The notes under the pieces were generated by a model. The model searched no databases, was not told where the DNA came from, and saw only the letters and a list, made by a program, of their open reading frames with translations. A stretch of DNA of 64,000 bases from VXYL01 sp965199915 (GTDB lineage Bacteria; Pseudomonadota; Gammaproteobacteria; Pseudomonadales; Azotimanducaceae), in assembly GCA_965199915.1 (NCBI GenBank), contig OZ241348.1, positions 3,844,001-3,908,000 of the forward strand, in the 5' to 3' direction. The position numbers were made by a program, and so were the translations under genes. Positions 8,238 to 16,575 of this stretch are shown here, piece by piece. Within the stretch, counting starts at the first letter, position 1, and every line of letters begins with the position of its first letter.

Positions 8238-8909
8238 ATGATAACCGGCATGGACTTTGCGCTGCCGCCAAGGTTCTTGCGGGCGAGCCAAGATTTTGGC
8301 GCCCCGCAGGTGCGTTACATGCCGGATTTTCTGCCGCGACGACAGGCGGATGGACTGCTCGCGCGATCGCTCGCGGAAGTGGATTGGCAAAGCGAGCGGC
8401 TCACGCTGTTCGGCTGCGAACGCATCGCGCCGCGGCTGGTCGCGTGGTACGGCGAGCGCGGCGTCAGCTATCGCTACAGCGGCGCCGAACGCGCCGCCAG
8501 CCACTGGCCCGCCTTCATCGCCCGGCTGGCGGCGCAGGTGGGCGACGCGCTGGCGTGGCGGTTCAACTACGCCCTCGTCAACCGCTATCGGAGCGGCAAC
8601 GACATGCTCGGCTGGCATGCGGACGCCGAGGCGGATCTCGGCGAAGAACCGGTGATCGCCACGGTGAGCCTGGGGGCGGCGCGCGTCTTGCGCATACGCC
8701 CCCGCCGAGGCGGGGCGTCCGTTGGCGGCGCGTTGGCGCACGGTTCGCTGCTGGCGATGTGGGGCCGCTCGCAACGCGACTACAAGCATTGCGTGCCGCG
8801 CACGCAAAGGCCGGTGGGCGAGCGGGTGTCCTACACGTTCCGCTGGACCGCCGGCATCGCCGGCGGCACCGATCGGGCAACGGCAAGCGCACGGCTGTGC
8901 GCGAGGTGA
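8238..8909 (+). CDS. AlkB-like 2-oxoglutarate/Fe(II) dioxygenase
   Basis: About 223 residues from the ATG at 8238; an in-frame ATG at 8250 is an alternative and a longer frame opens at 8181. The core matches ALKBH2/3-type DNA or RNA demethylases: NRYRSGNDMLGWHADAEADL holds the HxD of the iron site, YKHCVPR supplies the distal His and RVSYTFRWT the Arg that binds 2-oxoglutarate. The expected activity is oxidative removal of methyl groups from 1-methyladenine and 3-methylcytosine. A small hairpin-forming run codes for the loop RPRRGGASVGG. Its TGA overlaps the murB GTG. Confidence 0.88.
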   Translation: MITGMDFALPPRFLRASQDFGAPQVRYMPDFLPRRQADGLLARSLAEVDWQSERLTLFGCERIAPRLVAWYGERGVSYRYSGAERAASHWPAFIARLAAQVGDALAWRFNYALVNRYRSGNDMLGWHADAEADLGEEPVIATVSLGAARVLRIRPRRGGASVGGALAHGSLLAMWGRSQRDYKHCVPRTQRPVGERVSYTFRWTAGIAGGTDRATASARLCAR

Positions 8910-9925
8910 GGGACGAGCGCGCGCGCCTTGTGCCGAACACGCTGGGTGTGCGCTGCGTCGCCGACGAACTGCGCGTGGCGTACACCGAGCAGGAGTTGGC
9001 CGAACACTTGGCCGAAGCCAATGGACGCGGCCAACGGGTCACGCTGGTGGGCGGCGGCTCGAACCTGGTGCTGCGCCCGCGGTTGCCGGGCCTCGCATTG
9101 TTGCTCCGCATGCGCGGAATGACATTCGAACGCCTTGGGGAGCGAACATGGCGCGTTGTCGCCAGCGCCGGCGAAACGTGGCACGGCCTTGTTCGCGCCG
9201 CGTTGGGGCGCAGCATCCCGGGCGTGGAGAATCTGGCGCTCATCCCCGGAACCGTCGGCGCGGCGCCGGTGCAGAACATCGGCGCCTACGGGCGGGAACT
9301 GCGCGAAGTGCTGCAGACGGTGACGGTGTTCGACCCGCACCGCGGCGCGTTCCGTGCGCTGACGGCGGACGAGTGCGGGCTGCGCTATCGAGACAGTCGT
9401 TTTCGCAATGGCGACGGACGGCTCGTTATCGTCCGCGTGGCGCTGCTCCTCGGCAAAGCGCCGTTGCGTTTCGACTATCCGGATCTCCGCCGCGAGTTGG
9501 CGCGCATGGGCGTGGCGCCGGATCGCGTCAGCGCGGCGGGGGTGGCCGAGGCGGTCGTGCGCGTGCGCCGGCGCAAACTGCCGGACCCGCGCCGCATCGG
9601 CAACGTGGGCAGCTTCTTCAAGAACCCCTTGGTCTGCGCGCCGCAGTTGAACGCCATTCGGGCGCGAATCCCCATCAACGCCTTCCCGGCCCCCGACGCG
9701 CCGGGGCGCTGGAAGATCTCGGCCGCGCGTTTGATCGACGCCGCCGGATGGAAGGGCGCTCGCCACGGCGCGATGCAAGTGTGGCCGCGCCAACCACTGG
9801 TGCTGGTGAACCGCGGCGGCGCCACCGGCAACGATGCTCTGCGCCTCGCCGCGGCCATCCAAAGCGACGTGCATGACAAGTACGGCGTGACGCTGCAACT
9901 CGAGCCGAGAGTTGTTGGCGTGTAA
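8906..9925 (+). CDS. murB: UDP-N-acetylenolpyruvoylglucosamine reductase (type I)
   Basis: 339 residues from the GTG that overlaps the preceding TGA (GTGA), close to the 342 of E. coli MurB; a GTG 9 bases upstream is also possible. MurB reduces the enolpyruvyl group of UDP-GlcNAc-enolpyruvate with NADPH to make UDP-MurNAc. The FAD-binding domain contains VGGGSNLVL, PGVENLALIPGTVGAAPVQN and IGAYGREL. The catalytic region has GNVGSFFKNPLV with the reactive Ser, and the C-terminal QLEPRVVG carries the conserved Glu. The insertion typical of type I enzymes is present. Confidence 0.96.
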   Translation: MRDERARLVPNTLGVRCVADELRVAYTEQELAEHLAEANGRGQRVTLVGGGSNLVLRPRLPGLALLLRMRGMTFERLGERTWRVVASAGETWHGLVRAALGRSIPGVENLALIPGTVGAAPVQNIGAYGRELREVLQTVTVFDPHRGAFRALTADECGLRYRDSRFRNGDGRLVIVRVALLLGKAPLRFDYPDLRRELARMGVAPDRVSAAGVAEAVVRVRRRKLPDPRRIGNVGSFFKNPLVCAPQLNAIRARIPINAFPAPDAPGRWKISAARLIDAAGWKGARHGAMQVWPRQPLVLVNRGGATGNDALRLAAAIQSDVHDKYGVTLQLEPRVVGV

Positions 9926-10059
9926 GGCGCGTCCCGGTAGCGGGGGGAATCGAGAGTGGTGCTTGTTCGCTGGGCAGGCCGACGTGATCGGGAAGTCGCA
10001 CCGGCGCGGTCGTTGCGGATCCTCCGAGACCGACGCGGCGCGCGCGGGCGCCGTTGTTC

Positions 10060-10088
10060 TTGGCAACGCCTGGCGCCAAGCGTAGAAT
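10060..10088 (+). promoter_or_regulatory. Promoter of rpsU-yqeY-dnaG
   Basis: TTGGCA (10060-10065), exactly 17 bases, then TAGAAT (10083-10088), about 85 bases before the rpsU start. The spacer includes an inverted repeat (TTGGC and GCCAA). The rest of the 247-base gap after murB (9926-10172) shows no gene. Confidence 0.65.
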
Positions 10089-10172
10089 GGCGGCTCTTTC
10101 GCGTCCTCCCCGCCGCCGCGCAAGTGGCGGGCATGTTGGGCGTTTGTTGTCGGGACATCATCGGAGAGTCCA

Positions 10173-10388
10173 TTGCCGTTCGTGAAAATCAGGGAGAACG
10201 AACCCTTCGACATCGCGTTGCGCCGTTTCAAGCGTTCCTGCGAGAAGGCCAACATCCTTTCGGAAGTGCGCAAGCGCGAGTACTACGAAAAACCCACCAC
10301 CGTGCGCAAGCGGAAGGCCGCCGCTGCCGTCAAGCGGCACTTGAAGAAGCTGCAGCGGGAAGCGCGCCGGTTCGAGCGGGCCTTCTGA
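10173..10388 (+). CDS. rpsU: 30S ribosomal protein bS21
   Basis: 71 residues, the normal length. It begins PFVKIRENEPFDIALRRFKR and continues with the conserved SCEKANILSEVRKREYYEKP and a basic C-terminal tail. bS21 sits at the 30S platform and aids mRNA recognition in initiation. The start is TTG, with a GGAG about 8 bases upstream; no ATG or GTG fits the conserved N-terminus. It heads the rpsU-yqeY-dnaG string (macromolecular synthesis operon); rpoD, the usual fourth member, is not adjacent. Confidence 0.96.
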   Translation: MPFVKIRENEPFDIALRRFKRSCEKANILSEVRKREYYEKPTTVRKRKAAAAVKRHLKKLQREARRFERAF

Positions 10389-10423
10389 CGGCCGGCGCGC
10401 CGCTGGCCAACCACGCCGCAACC

Positions 10424-10870
10424 ATGTCGGCCCTCAAGTCGCGAATAGCGGCGGCCACCGCCGACGCCATGCGCGCCCGCGCCCGCGAGCGCGTCAAGGC
10501 GCTGCGGCTGGTGAACGCCGCCTTGAAGCAAGAGGAGATCGACGGGCGGCGCGACCTCGCTGACGACGATGTGGTGGCGGTGCTGTCGCGGATGCGCAAG
10601 CAGCGGCAGGACTCCCTGCGGCAGTTCACCGACGCCGGTCGCGAAGACCTCGCCGCCATCGAGCGGTTCGAGATCGACGTCATTGCGGAGTTTCTCCCGG
10701 AGGCCTTGTCGGAAGCAGACCTCCAGCAAGCCGTTGCCGCGGCGCTGGAGGCGACCGGCGCCGCCACGATGCGCGACATGGGCAAGGTGATGGCGGCGCT
10801 CAAGGGGGAGTTGGCCGGCCGCGCCGACATGGGCGCGGTGAGCAAGCTGGTTCGCGCCGCCTTGGGGTGA
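10424..10870 (+). CDS. yqeY: YqeY/GatB-related tRNA amidotransferase-like protein
   Basis: 148 residues. The ATG at 10424 gives SALKSRIAAATADAMRARA, the usual YqeY opening. Conserved stretches are LRLVNAALKQEEID, MRKQRQDSLRQFTDAGR, ERFEIDVIAEFLPEALSE and the C-terminal MGKVMAALKGELAGRADMGA. The family shares its fold with the tail domain of GatB, which contacts tRNA, but its exact role is unsettled. It is placed between rpsU and dnaG in many proteobacteria, as here. Confidence 0.93.
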   Translation: MSALKSRIAAATADAMRARARERVKALRLVNAALKQEEIDGRRDLADDDVVAVLSRMRKQRQDSLRQFTDAGREDLAAIERFEIDVIAEFLPEALSEADLQQAVAAALEATGAATMRDMGKVMAALKGELAGRADMGAVSKLVRAALG

Positions 10871-10905
10871 ACCCGCGTGCATCCGGTGGTTGACTCGATG
10901 ACCAT

Positions 10906-10929
10906 GCTCGCGCTGCCAGGGCAGCGAGC
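10906..10929 (+). other. Stem-loop between yqeY and dnaG
   Basis: GCTC, a 2-base bulge, GCTGCC, loop AG, GGCAGC, GAGC forms a stable hairpin without a following T-run. It is followed by an unusually pyrimidine-rich strip (about 10937-10990) just ahead of dnaG. It could attenuate or process the rpsU-yqeY-dnaG transcript, as the operon's internal sites do in E. coli, but the sequence does not prove this. Confidence 0.35.
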
Positions 10930-11031
10930 CATCGGTCCTTCCCCCTCTCTCCCGCTTTCCCTCCTTATCTCCTCCTTCCTCCTCCTTCCAAACCGCCGCT
11001 CGCGCCAGCGTTCGCGCTATGCTTGGCGGCG

Positions 11032-12813
11032 ATGGCAGGCATGATCCCCCAGTCGTTCATCAACGGCCTCATTGAACGCGTCGACATCGCCGATGTGGTC
11101 GGTGGTCGGGTGAAGCTCAGGAAAGCTGGCGGCAACCAGATGGGCCTGTGCCCGTTTCACGACGAGAAGACACCCTCGTTCCACGTCTACGCGGACGGCC
11201 ACTACCACTGTTTCGGCTGCGGCGCCCACGGCACCACGGTGGGCTTCCTGATGGAAATGGACGGGTTGACCTTCCCGGAGGCGGTGGAGTCTTTGGCGGC
11301 GTTCGCCGGCGTTGAAGTGCCGCGCGAGCACGCCGCCCGGCGCTCGGAGCGACCGCCAACAGAGGGCATCTACGAGGTGCTCGCGGCCGCCGACGAGCGC
11401 TTCCGCGGTTGGCTGGGCGGACACGCCGAAGGCGCCGCCGCCCGCGCCTATTTGACCAGCCGCGGCGTGGACGGCGACACCGCGCGGCAATTCGGCGTCG
11501 GCCTGGCGCCTTCCGGCTGGGAGACGCTCAAAGCCGCGCTGGCGAAGTTTGGGGAGGAGAAGCTCGTCGACGCCGGTCTCGCCGTCAAGAACGAGCGCGG
11601 TCGCGTCTACGACCGCTTTCGCGCCCGCGTGGTGTTCCCCATACGCGACACCCGCGGTCGCGTCATCGGCTTCGGCGGCCGGGTGTACGACGGCAGCGGC
11701 GCCAAAGGCGAAGGCCCGGGAGAGAACGAGCCGAAGTACCTGAACTCGCCGGAGACGCCGGTGTTCCACAAGGGCGAGGAGCTCTACGGCCTGTTCGAAG
11801 CGCGGCGCACCGCGCGGCGTCTCGACCATATGCTGGTGGTGGAGGGCTATATGGACGTCGTCGCGCTCGCCGGCCAGGGAATCGGCGGCGCGGTGGCCAC
11901 GTTGGGCACGGCGGTGGGCGAAGCCCATTTCAAGCGCCTGTTCCGCCATGTGGACCGCGTTGTGTGCTGTTTCGACGGCGACGCGGCCGGCCGCCGCGCG
12001 GCGTGGAAGGCGGTGGACGCGGCGTTTCCGGCGCTCACCGCCGGGCGCGAACTGCGCTTTGTGTTCCTGCCGGAGGGCGAGGATCCAGACACCTTGGTTC
12101 GCAGCCACGGCGCGGCGCACTTCCGCGGCTTGATCGAGGACGCCGTGCCGGTGGGCGAGTACTTCTGGGACCATGCGAAAGCGGGGCTGGACCTCGACCA
12201 CGTGGATCAGCGCGCGACCCTTTGCGACTTCGCGCTGCCGCACATCGCGCTGCTGCCGAACGGCGCGTTGCGGGACATCTTGCTGCGCGACTTGGCGGCG
12301 CTCGCCCGCACGAACGCCGCCGATCTGCAAAGGCGGGTGCGCGCGCCACCGGCGGACCCACCGGCGCCGCCCACCGCCGTTGAAGCGGGCGGCGAGGTCA
12401 AAACGGAAGCGCTGCTGCACCGGCTGGTGCGCCAGCCCTCCCTGTTCGCCGGCCTTGGCGCCGAGGAGCGCAAGGCATTGCTCGCGGCGGACGGCTTGCT
12501 CGGCGAGGTGGCGCGTTTCCTGGCCGAGCAGCCGAGCGCGGACACCGCCGTGCTGCTGGGTTGGTTTGTGGGCGAGCCGAGCCACGCCCCGCTTGCGGCC
12601 CTCGCGGCGCGGCCCTTGATGCTGCGATCCCCATCGGCGGTGGCGGCGGAGTTCAGCGAATGTCTGCGTCGCTATGTCGCCGCCGAAGGCGGCCGGCAGC
12701 GGCGAGAGTTGCTGGACCAAGTGCGGCGGAGCGACTCGCTGGACGATCTGCGGCGCTTGCGCGACGCCAAGGCCGTCGCGGATTCGCGCACGGAGAGTGT
12801 GGCACCGGCGTAG
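11032..12813 (+). CDS. dnaG: DNA primase
   Basis: 593 residues. DnaG makes the RNA primers for Okazaki fragments. The N-terminal zinc-binding domain has C40-H43-C60-C63 (CPFH and CFGC). The catalytic core includes the RNAP-basic stretch and the TOPRIM fold with EGYMDVVAL (about 271) and the metal-binding CFDGDAAGRRA. The last 150 residues are the DnaB-interacting domain. The ATG at 11032 was chosen over an upstream TTG; MIPQSFINGLIERVDIADVV is the conserved opening. It is the third gene after rpsU and yqeY. Confidence 0.97.
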   Translation: MAGMIPQSFINGLIERVDIADVVGGRVKLRKAGGNQMGLCPFHDEKTPSFHVYADGHYHCFGCGAHGTTVGFLMEMDGLTFPEAVESLAAFAGVEVPREHAARRSERPPTEGIYEVLAAADERFRGWLGGHAEGAAARAYLTSRGVDGDTARQFGVGLAPSGWETLKAALAKFGEEKLVDAGLAVKNERGRVYDRFRARVVFPIRDTRGRVIGFGGRVYDGSGAKGEGPGENEPKYLNSPETPVFHKGEELYGLFEARRTARRLDHMLVVEGYMDVVALAGQGIGGAVATLGTAVGEAHFKRLFRHVDRVVCCFDGDAAGRRAAWKAVDAAFPALTAGRELRFVFLPEGEDPDTLVRSHGAAHFRGLIEDAVPVGEYFWDHAKAGLDLDHVDQRATLCDFALPHIALLPNGALRDILLRDLAALARTNAADLQRRVRAPPADPPAPPTAVEAGGEVKTEALLHRLVRQPSLFAGLGAEERKALLAADGLLGEVARFLAEQPSADTAVLLGWFVGEPSHAPLAALAARPLMLRSPSAVAAEFSECLRRYVAAEGGRQRRELLDQVRRSDSLDDLRRLRDAKAVADSRTESVAPA

Positions 12814-12890
12814 GAACCCCTCTCGTTTGGGTTGGGCGTGCCCGGCGCGCGCTTTGATACGCTGGCGTCTCTTCACCACCGGAGCGAGCC

Positions 12891-13679
12891 ATGCCCCACG
12901 CGCATCCCGACTACGAAACCGTCCTCTACGAGCAGGACGACAGCCTCGCCGTCGTCACCCTCAACCGCCCGGACAACCTGAACGGCATCACCAACACGTT
13001 GATGCGCGAGCTCTACCAGTGCCTCGGCGCGATCGCCCTGGACGAGAGCGTGCGCGTGGTGTTGTTCACCGGCGCCGGACGCGCCTTCTGCCCCGGCGTG
13101 GATCTCAAGGCGTCCACCAGCGGCGCTCCGCAGGAGCCGAACCGCAAGGAGTATTTCCACATCACCACGCTGTTGCACGAGATGCCCAAGGTCACCATCG
13201 CCGCGGTGAACGGCGCCTGCGCCGGCGCCGGTTTCGGCTGGGCCTGCGCCTGCGACCTGCGCTACGCCAGCGAGCAGGCGATGTTCAATTCCGCCTTCCT
13301 GGGCGTCGCCATTTCCGGCGACATGGCCGGCCCGTGGTTGCTGCCGCGCATCGTCGGGGCCACCAAGGCGCGCGAGTTGTTCTTCTCCTCCCAGAAGTTC
13401 CGCGCCGACGAGGCGCGGCGCATCGGCCTCGTGCTCGAGACGTTCGCCGAGGAGAGCTTCCGCGACGAGGTGTACGCCGTCGCCAAGCGGCTCTCCAAAT
13501 CCGCGCCGCTCGCCATCGGCGAGATGAAGAAGAACTTCGTGGCCGCGGAGAACATGCCGTTGCGCGATTACATCGAACTGGAAACCGAGCGCCACTCGCG
13601 CACCGGCGCGAGCAACGACTCCCGCGAAGCCTTCCGCGCTTTCGTGGAAAAACGCGAGCCGCGTTTCGAAGGGCGTTGA
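12891..13679 (+). CDS. Enoyl-CoA hydratase/isomerase family protein
   Basis: 262 residues of the crotonase fold. The oxyanion-hole segments are GRAFCPGVDLKAS and NGACAGAGFGWACACDLR. A Glu follows in the usual second catalytic region only approximately (FLGVAISGDMAGPWLLPRIV), so whether it hydrates enoyl-CoA, isomerises or hydrolyses cannot be told from sequence. The ATG has GGAG about 8 bases upstream. It stands alone, 77 bases after dnaG. Confidence 0.88.
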   Translation: MPHAHPDYETVLYEQDDSLAVVTLNRPDNLNGITNTLMRELYQCLGAIALDESVRVVLFTGAGRAFCPGVDLKASTSGAPQEPNRKEYFHITTLLHEMPKVTIAAVNGACAGAGFGWACACDLRYASEQAMFNSAFLGVAISGDMAGPWLLPRIVGATKARELFFSSQKFRADEARRIGLVLETFAEESFRDEVYAVAKRLSKSAPLAIGEMKKNFVAAENMPLRDYIELETERHSRTGASNDSREAFRAFVEKREPRFEGR

Positions 13680-13741
13680 CGCGAATGCATGGCGTCCGGC
13701 GCCCGCCGCTGGCGTGACGCGGTAGCCACACGCAAGACGTG

Positions 13742-15640
13742 ATGGAATCCAGCCTGGAAGAACAGGGCGCATGGCGGGCGTTGCGCAACGTCGGGCTGGT
13801 GGTGCCGCGCATATTCCGCTACTTGTGGAAGGTCGATCCGGGCCTGCTCGCCATTCAGTGCTCGCTGATGCTTGTCACCGCCGTTGTTCCCGCCGCCATC
13901 GTGTACATGACCAAGATCATCATCGACACGGTGGTGGCCGCGGCCGGGCAGGAAGTGGACTGGGCCGCGGCGTTTCAACCCGTGGCGGTGATTTTCGGTT
14001 TGTGGATCTTCCAAGCGCTGATCGACGCCGTGTCCAACTACACCAGCTCTCTTTTCATGGAGCGCATCTACTACCGGGCGTACGAGGATGTGATCGGCAA
14101 GGCCAGCGCGTTGGACGTGGCGTTCTTCGAGACGCCCCGCTTCTATGATCAGCTGCACCATGCGAACACGGAGCTCCACCGCATGTTCGGCATCTGCAAT
14201 TCGGTGTTGATTTTGCTGTCGCAGTTGTTCTCGATGGCGGCCATGGTGGCGCTGCTCTCCATCCTCCATCCGCTGGCCATTGTCGTCCTGCTCGCGACGG
14301 CGCTGCCGCGCGTCTTCATGGAAGGGCACATGGCTCGCGCGCGCTACGCGCTCAATGCCGAACTGATCCGCAACGATCGGCTCATCGACTACATGAAACG
14401 TCTGCTGACGGCTCGGGACAGCGCCAAGGAGATCCGCGCTTTTCGGTTGGGAAACCTGTTCGTAACGCGATTCCGAAACTTCCGCGACACCTACATCACG
14501 AAACTGCGCACGCTCATGCTGCGCTTTCTGCGCGTCAACATGGGCCTCAATTTGCTGTCCTTGGGCGGCGTCGGCGCCATCTGGGCCTACGCCGTGTTCC
14601 AAGCGACGCTTGCGCGCATCACGATCGGCGATCTGGCCTTGGTGTTCCAAGCCGCGCAAAACGTGCGCAACAGCTTGGGCGGATTGATCGGCGCCGGCGG
14701 ACAAGTGTATGAGAACGCGCTTTTCGCCACGCGGTTTTTCGACCTCATGGATTTGGACCCCCAATCCGTGGAGGGCGCGCTGCGTCCGCCCCGCGCGCAA
14801 GGGGCGTCCAAGCTGCCGCGGCGCATCCAGACCGGCATCGAGTTCGAGAACGTGTGGTTCCGCTATCCGGCTTCAAGGCCGGCGGCGTCGGAGACGGCGG
14901 GTGGAAACGGCCAGGCCGGCGGCCGCGGGGAAGCGGGAGGGTGGATTCTCAAGGACGTTTCCTTTCGCGTCCCGGCCGGCAAGAAGATCGCCTTGGTGGG
15001 CGAGAACGGCGCCGGCAAGACCACCATCGTGAAATTGCTCGCGCGCCTCTACGATCCGAACGAGGGCCGCGTGCTGCTCGACGGCAAGGACCTGCGCGAC
15101 TACGACCTTGCGGATTACCGTCGCAACGTCAGCGTGGTCTTTCAGGACTTCTTCCGCTACGACCTCTCGGCCGCGGACAACGTGGGCGTCGGGCGCGTGG
15201 AAGCCATCGGCGAACGCCCGCTGGTGGAGGCGGCGGCGCGGCAAGCCGGCGCGGACGACGTCATCGGTCGCCTGCCGAACGGCTACGAGACCGTTCTGGG
15301 CAAGACCTTCGACGAAGGCGTGGACCTCTCGGGCGGCGAATGGCAGCACTTGGCGATCGCCCGGGCGTTCATGAGCGATGCGCGGATTCTGATCCTGGAC
15401 GAACCCACCGCGGCCGTGGACGCGCTGCGCGAACACCGCCTGTATGAGCAACTCGATCAAACCGCCAAGGACAAGACGGTGGTGTTCATCTCCCACCGTT
15501 TCTCCACGGTGCGCATGGCGGATTTGATCGCGGTTGTGGAGGACGGGCGCCGCATTGAGTTCGGCAGCCACGAAGACTTGATGGCGCACGGCGGCAAGTA
15601 CGCCAAGATGTTCTCCACGCAGGCTGCTCGGTACCGGTGA
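13742..15640 (+). CDS. ABC exporter, fused membrane and ATPase domains
   Basis: About 632 residues (ATG at 13742; a GTG sits 3 bases upstream). The first 340 residues hold about six membrane segments of the type I exporter fold. The ATPase domain has Walker A GENGAGKTT (about 420), Q-loop VFQDFFRYDL, signature LSGGEWQHLAIARA, Walker B ILILDEPTAAVD and a switch ISHRFST. The Gln after the signature and the WQ pair are typical of exporters of unknown, possibly peptide, cargo rather than of MsbA. A Gly-rich insert of about 20 residues lies just before the ATPase domain (about 380-400). The last 36 bases of the gene are part of a 57-bp repeat found again after the toxin-antitoxin pair. Confidence 0.85.
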   Translation: MESSLEEQGAWRALRNVGLVVPRIFRYLWKVDPGLLAIQCSLMLVTAVVPAAIVYMTKIIIDTVVAAAGQEVDWAAAFQPVAVIFGLWIFQALIDAVSNYTSSLFMERIYYRAYEDVIGKASALDVAFFETPRFYDQLHHANTELHRMFGICNSVLILLSQLFSMAAMVALLSILHPLAIVVLLATALPRVFMEGHMARARYALNAELIRNDRLIDYMKRLLTARDSAKEIRAFRLGNLFVTRFRNFRDTYITKLRTLMLRFLRVNMGLNLLSLGGVGAIWAYAVFQATLARITIGDLALVFQAAQNVRNSLGGLIGAGGQVYENALFATRFFDLMDLDPQSVEGALRPPRAQGASKLPRRIQTGIEFENVWFRYPASRPAASETAGGNGQAGGRGEAGGWILKDVSFRVPAGKKIALVGENGAGKTTIVKLLARLYDPNEGRVLLDGKDLRDYDLADYRRNVSVVFQDFFRYDLSAADNVGVGRVEAIGERPLVEAAARQAGADDVIGRLPNGYETVLGKTFDEGVDLSGGEWQHLAIARAFMSDARILILDEPTAAVDALREHRLYEQLDQTAKDKTVVFISHRFSTVRMADLIAVVEDGRRIEFGSHEDLMAHGGKYAKMFSTQAARYR

Positions 15641-15661
15641 CGGCGGGCGAATTTCCTACAA
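15605..15661 (+). repeat. 57-bp direct repeat, copy 1 (3' end of ABC exporter gene)
   Basis: From AAGATGTTCTCCACGCAGG to TTTCCTACAA. It includes the exporter's last 11 codons, its TGA and 21 downstream bases. Copy 2 at 16441-16497 differs at only two positions. Together they bracket the toxin-antitoxin cassette. Confidence 0.95.
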
Positions 15662-15735
15662 CAAACTTCGCTGACCTGCCGCTGGATGCGTTGTCGAGCC
15701 TGTCCCTCGCACCCTTCCGCGCCCTGCCAAAGGGC

Positions 15736-15764
15736 TTGACGTCAGCACGTCGTCTGCATATTGT
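15736..15764 (+). promoter_or_regulatory. Promoter of the toxin-antitoxin pair
   Basis: TTGACG (15736-15741), a 17-base spacer and TATTGT (15759-15764), located within the inserted cassette about 34 bases before the antitoxin ATG. Confidence 0.6.
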
Positions 15765-15792
15765 GCTTCCAATGTGGTTGCAAAATGGAAGC
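15765..15792 (+). promoter_or_regulatory. Probable operator for autoregulation of the toxin-antitoxin pair
   Basis: A perfect 7-bp inverted repeat, GCTTCCA (15765-15771) and TGGAAGC (15786-15792), with 14 bases between, directly follows the -10 box and ends 5 bases before the antitoxin start. RHH antitoxins such as FitA bind inverted repeats at this position and repress their own operon with the PIN partner; the role here is inferred from location. Confidence 0.5.
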
Positions 15793-15797
15793 TGTCA

Positions 15798-16034
15798 ATG
15801 GCGTCGATAACCATCAAGGGGCTCCCGGCGGAGCTCCACGAGCGCTTGAAGGCCGTTGCGTTGCGCAACCGGCGCAGCTTGCAGAACGAAATCGTCTCCT
15901 GTTTGGAGCGTCATGTGGAACACCCCCCGCCGTCCAAGGAGGAGCTGCTGGCGCAGGCTGCCGCGCTGCGCGCCAAGCTGCCTTCGGTGGATCATGGTTT
16001 GGTGGACGGCTTCAAGCGGAGCGGGCGGTCGTGA
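15798..16034 (+). CDS. FitA/VapB-type ribbon-helix-helix antitoxin
   Basis: 78 residues. MASITIKGLPAELHERLKAV is a ribbon-helix-helix strand and first helix, and NRRSLQNEIVSCLERHV the second helix, as in FitA. The C-terminal third (KEELLAQAAALRAKLP onwards, ending GFKRSGRS) is the flexible part that would block the PIN active site. ATG 15798 was preferred to an upstream GTG because it fits the family start. Its TGA overlaps the toxin GTG. Confidence 0.85.
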   Translation: MASITIKGLPAELHERLKAVALRNRRSLQNEIVSCLERHVEHPPPSKEELLAQAAALRAKLPSVDHGLVDGFKRSGRS

Positions 16035-16441
16035 ACATTGTCGTGGACACCAATGTCCTCGCCTACTACTGGCTCCCGGGAGCGCGTACGGAAACGGCCA
16101 TCGGTTTGCGCCGCGCCACGGATCTTTGGTACGCGCCGAAGCTCTGGCGGTCCGAGTTCCGCAATGTCCTTGCGGGCTTTCTGCGCCGTGGGGACCGGAG
16201 TTTGGCGCAAGCGCAAGCGACCATGATGGCGGCGGAGGCCGCGTTGTCGGACTGTGAACGGGAGGTGCGCTCCACGCGGGTCTTGGATTTCGTCTTCCAA
16301 TCGGATTGCTCCGCCTACGACTGCGAGTTCATCGCCTTGGCGGCAGCGTTGAACCTTCCTCTGGTTACAGAGGACCGCCGCCTTCTCAGGGGGTTTCCAG
16401 CTGTCGCCGTGCCCATGGCAGATCTTGCGGAAGGTCCATAA
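16031..16441 (+). CDS. PIN-domain ribonuclease toxin (FitB/VapC family)
   Basis: 136 residues beginning VNIVVDTNVLAYYWLPG. PIN acidic residues are visible: Asp in VVDTN, Glu in LWRSEFRNVL, Asp in SAYDCEFIALA and Asp in LVTEDRRLL. The expected activity is Mg-dependent cleavage of RNA, restrained by the RHH partner. The GTG start overlaps the antitoxin TGA, giving coupled translation. The TAA stop coincides with the first bases of repeat copy 2, so the cargo ends where the host duplication begins. Confidence 0.88.
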   Translation: MNIVVDTNVLAYYWLPGARTETAIGLRRATDLWYAPKLWRSEFRNVLAGFLRRGDRSLAQAQATMMAAEAALSDCEREVRSTRVLDFVFQSDCSAYDCEFIALAAALNLPLVTEDRRLLRGFPAVAVPMADLAEGP

Positions 16442-16497
16442 AGATGTTCTCCACGCAGGCGGCTCGGCACCGGTGACGGCGGGCGAATTTCCTACAA
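16441..16497 (+). repeat. 57-bp direct repeat, copy 2 (after the toxin gene)
   Basis: Same 57 bases as 15605-15661 with two substitutions. This copy is followed by what was probably the original sequence downstream of the exporter gene. The gap to the ankyrin gene (16498-16575) holds nothing else recognisable apart from a second TTTCCTACA run. Confidence 0.95.
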
Positions 16498-16575
16498 AAA
16501 ATCGGGCGGTTTTCCTACAGACAAAGCCCAAACCGTCCTCTAACGTGCGGCGACTCCAACAACTTGGGCACGCCC

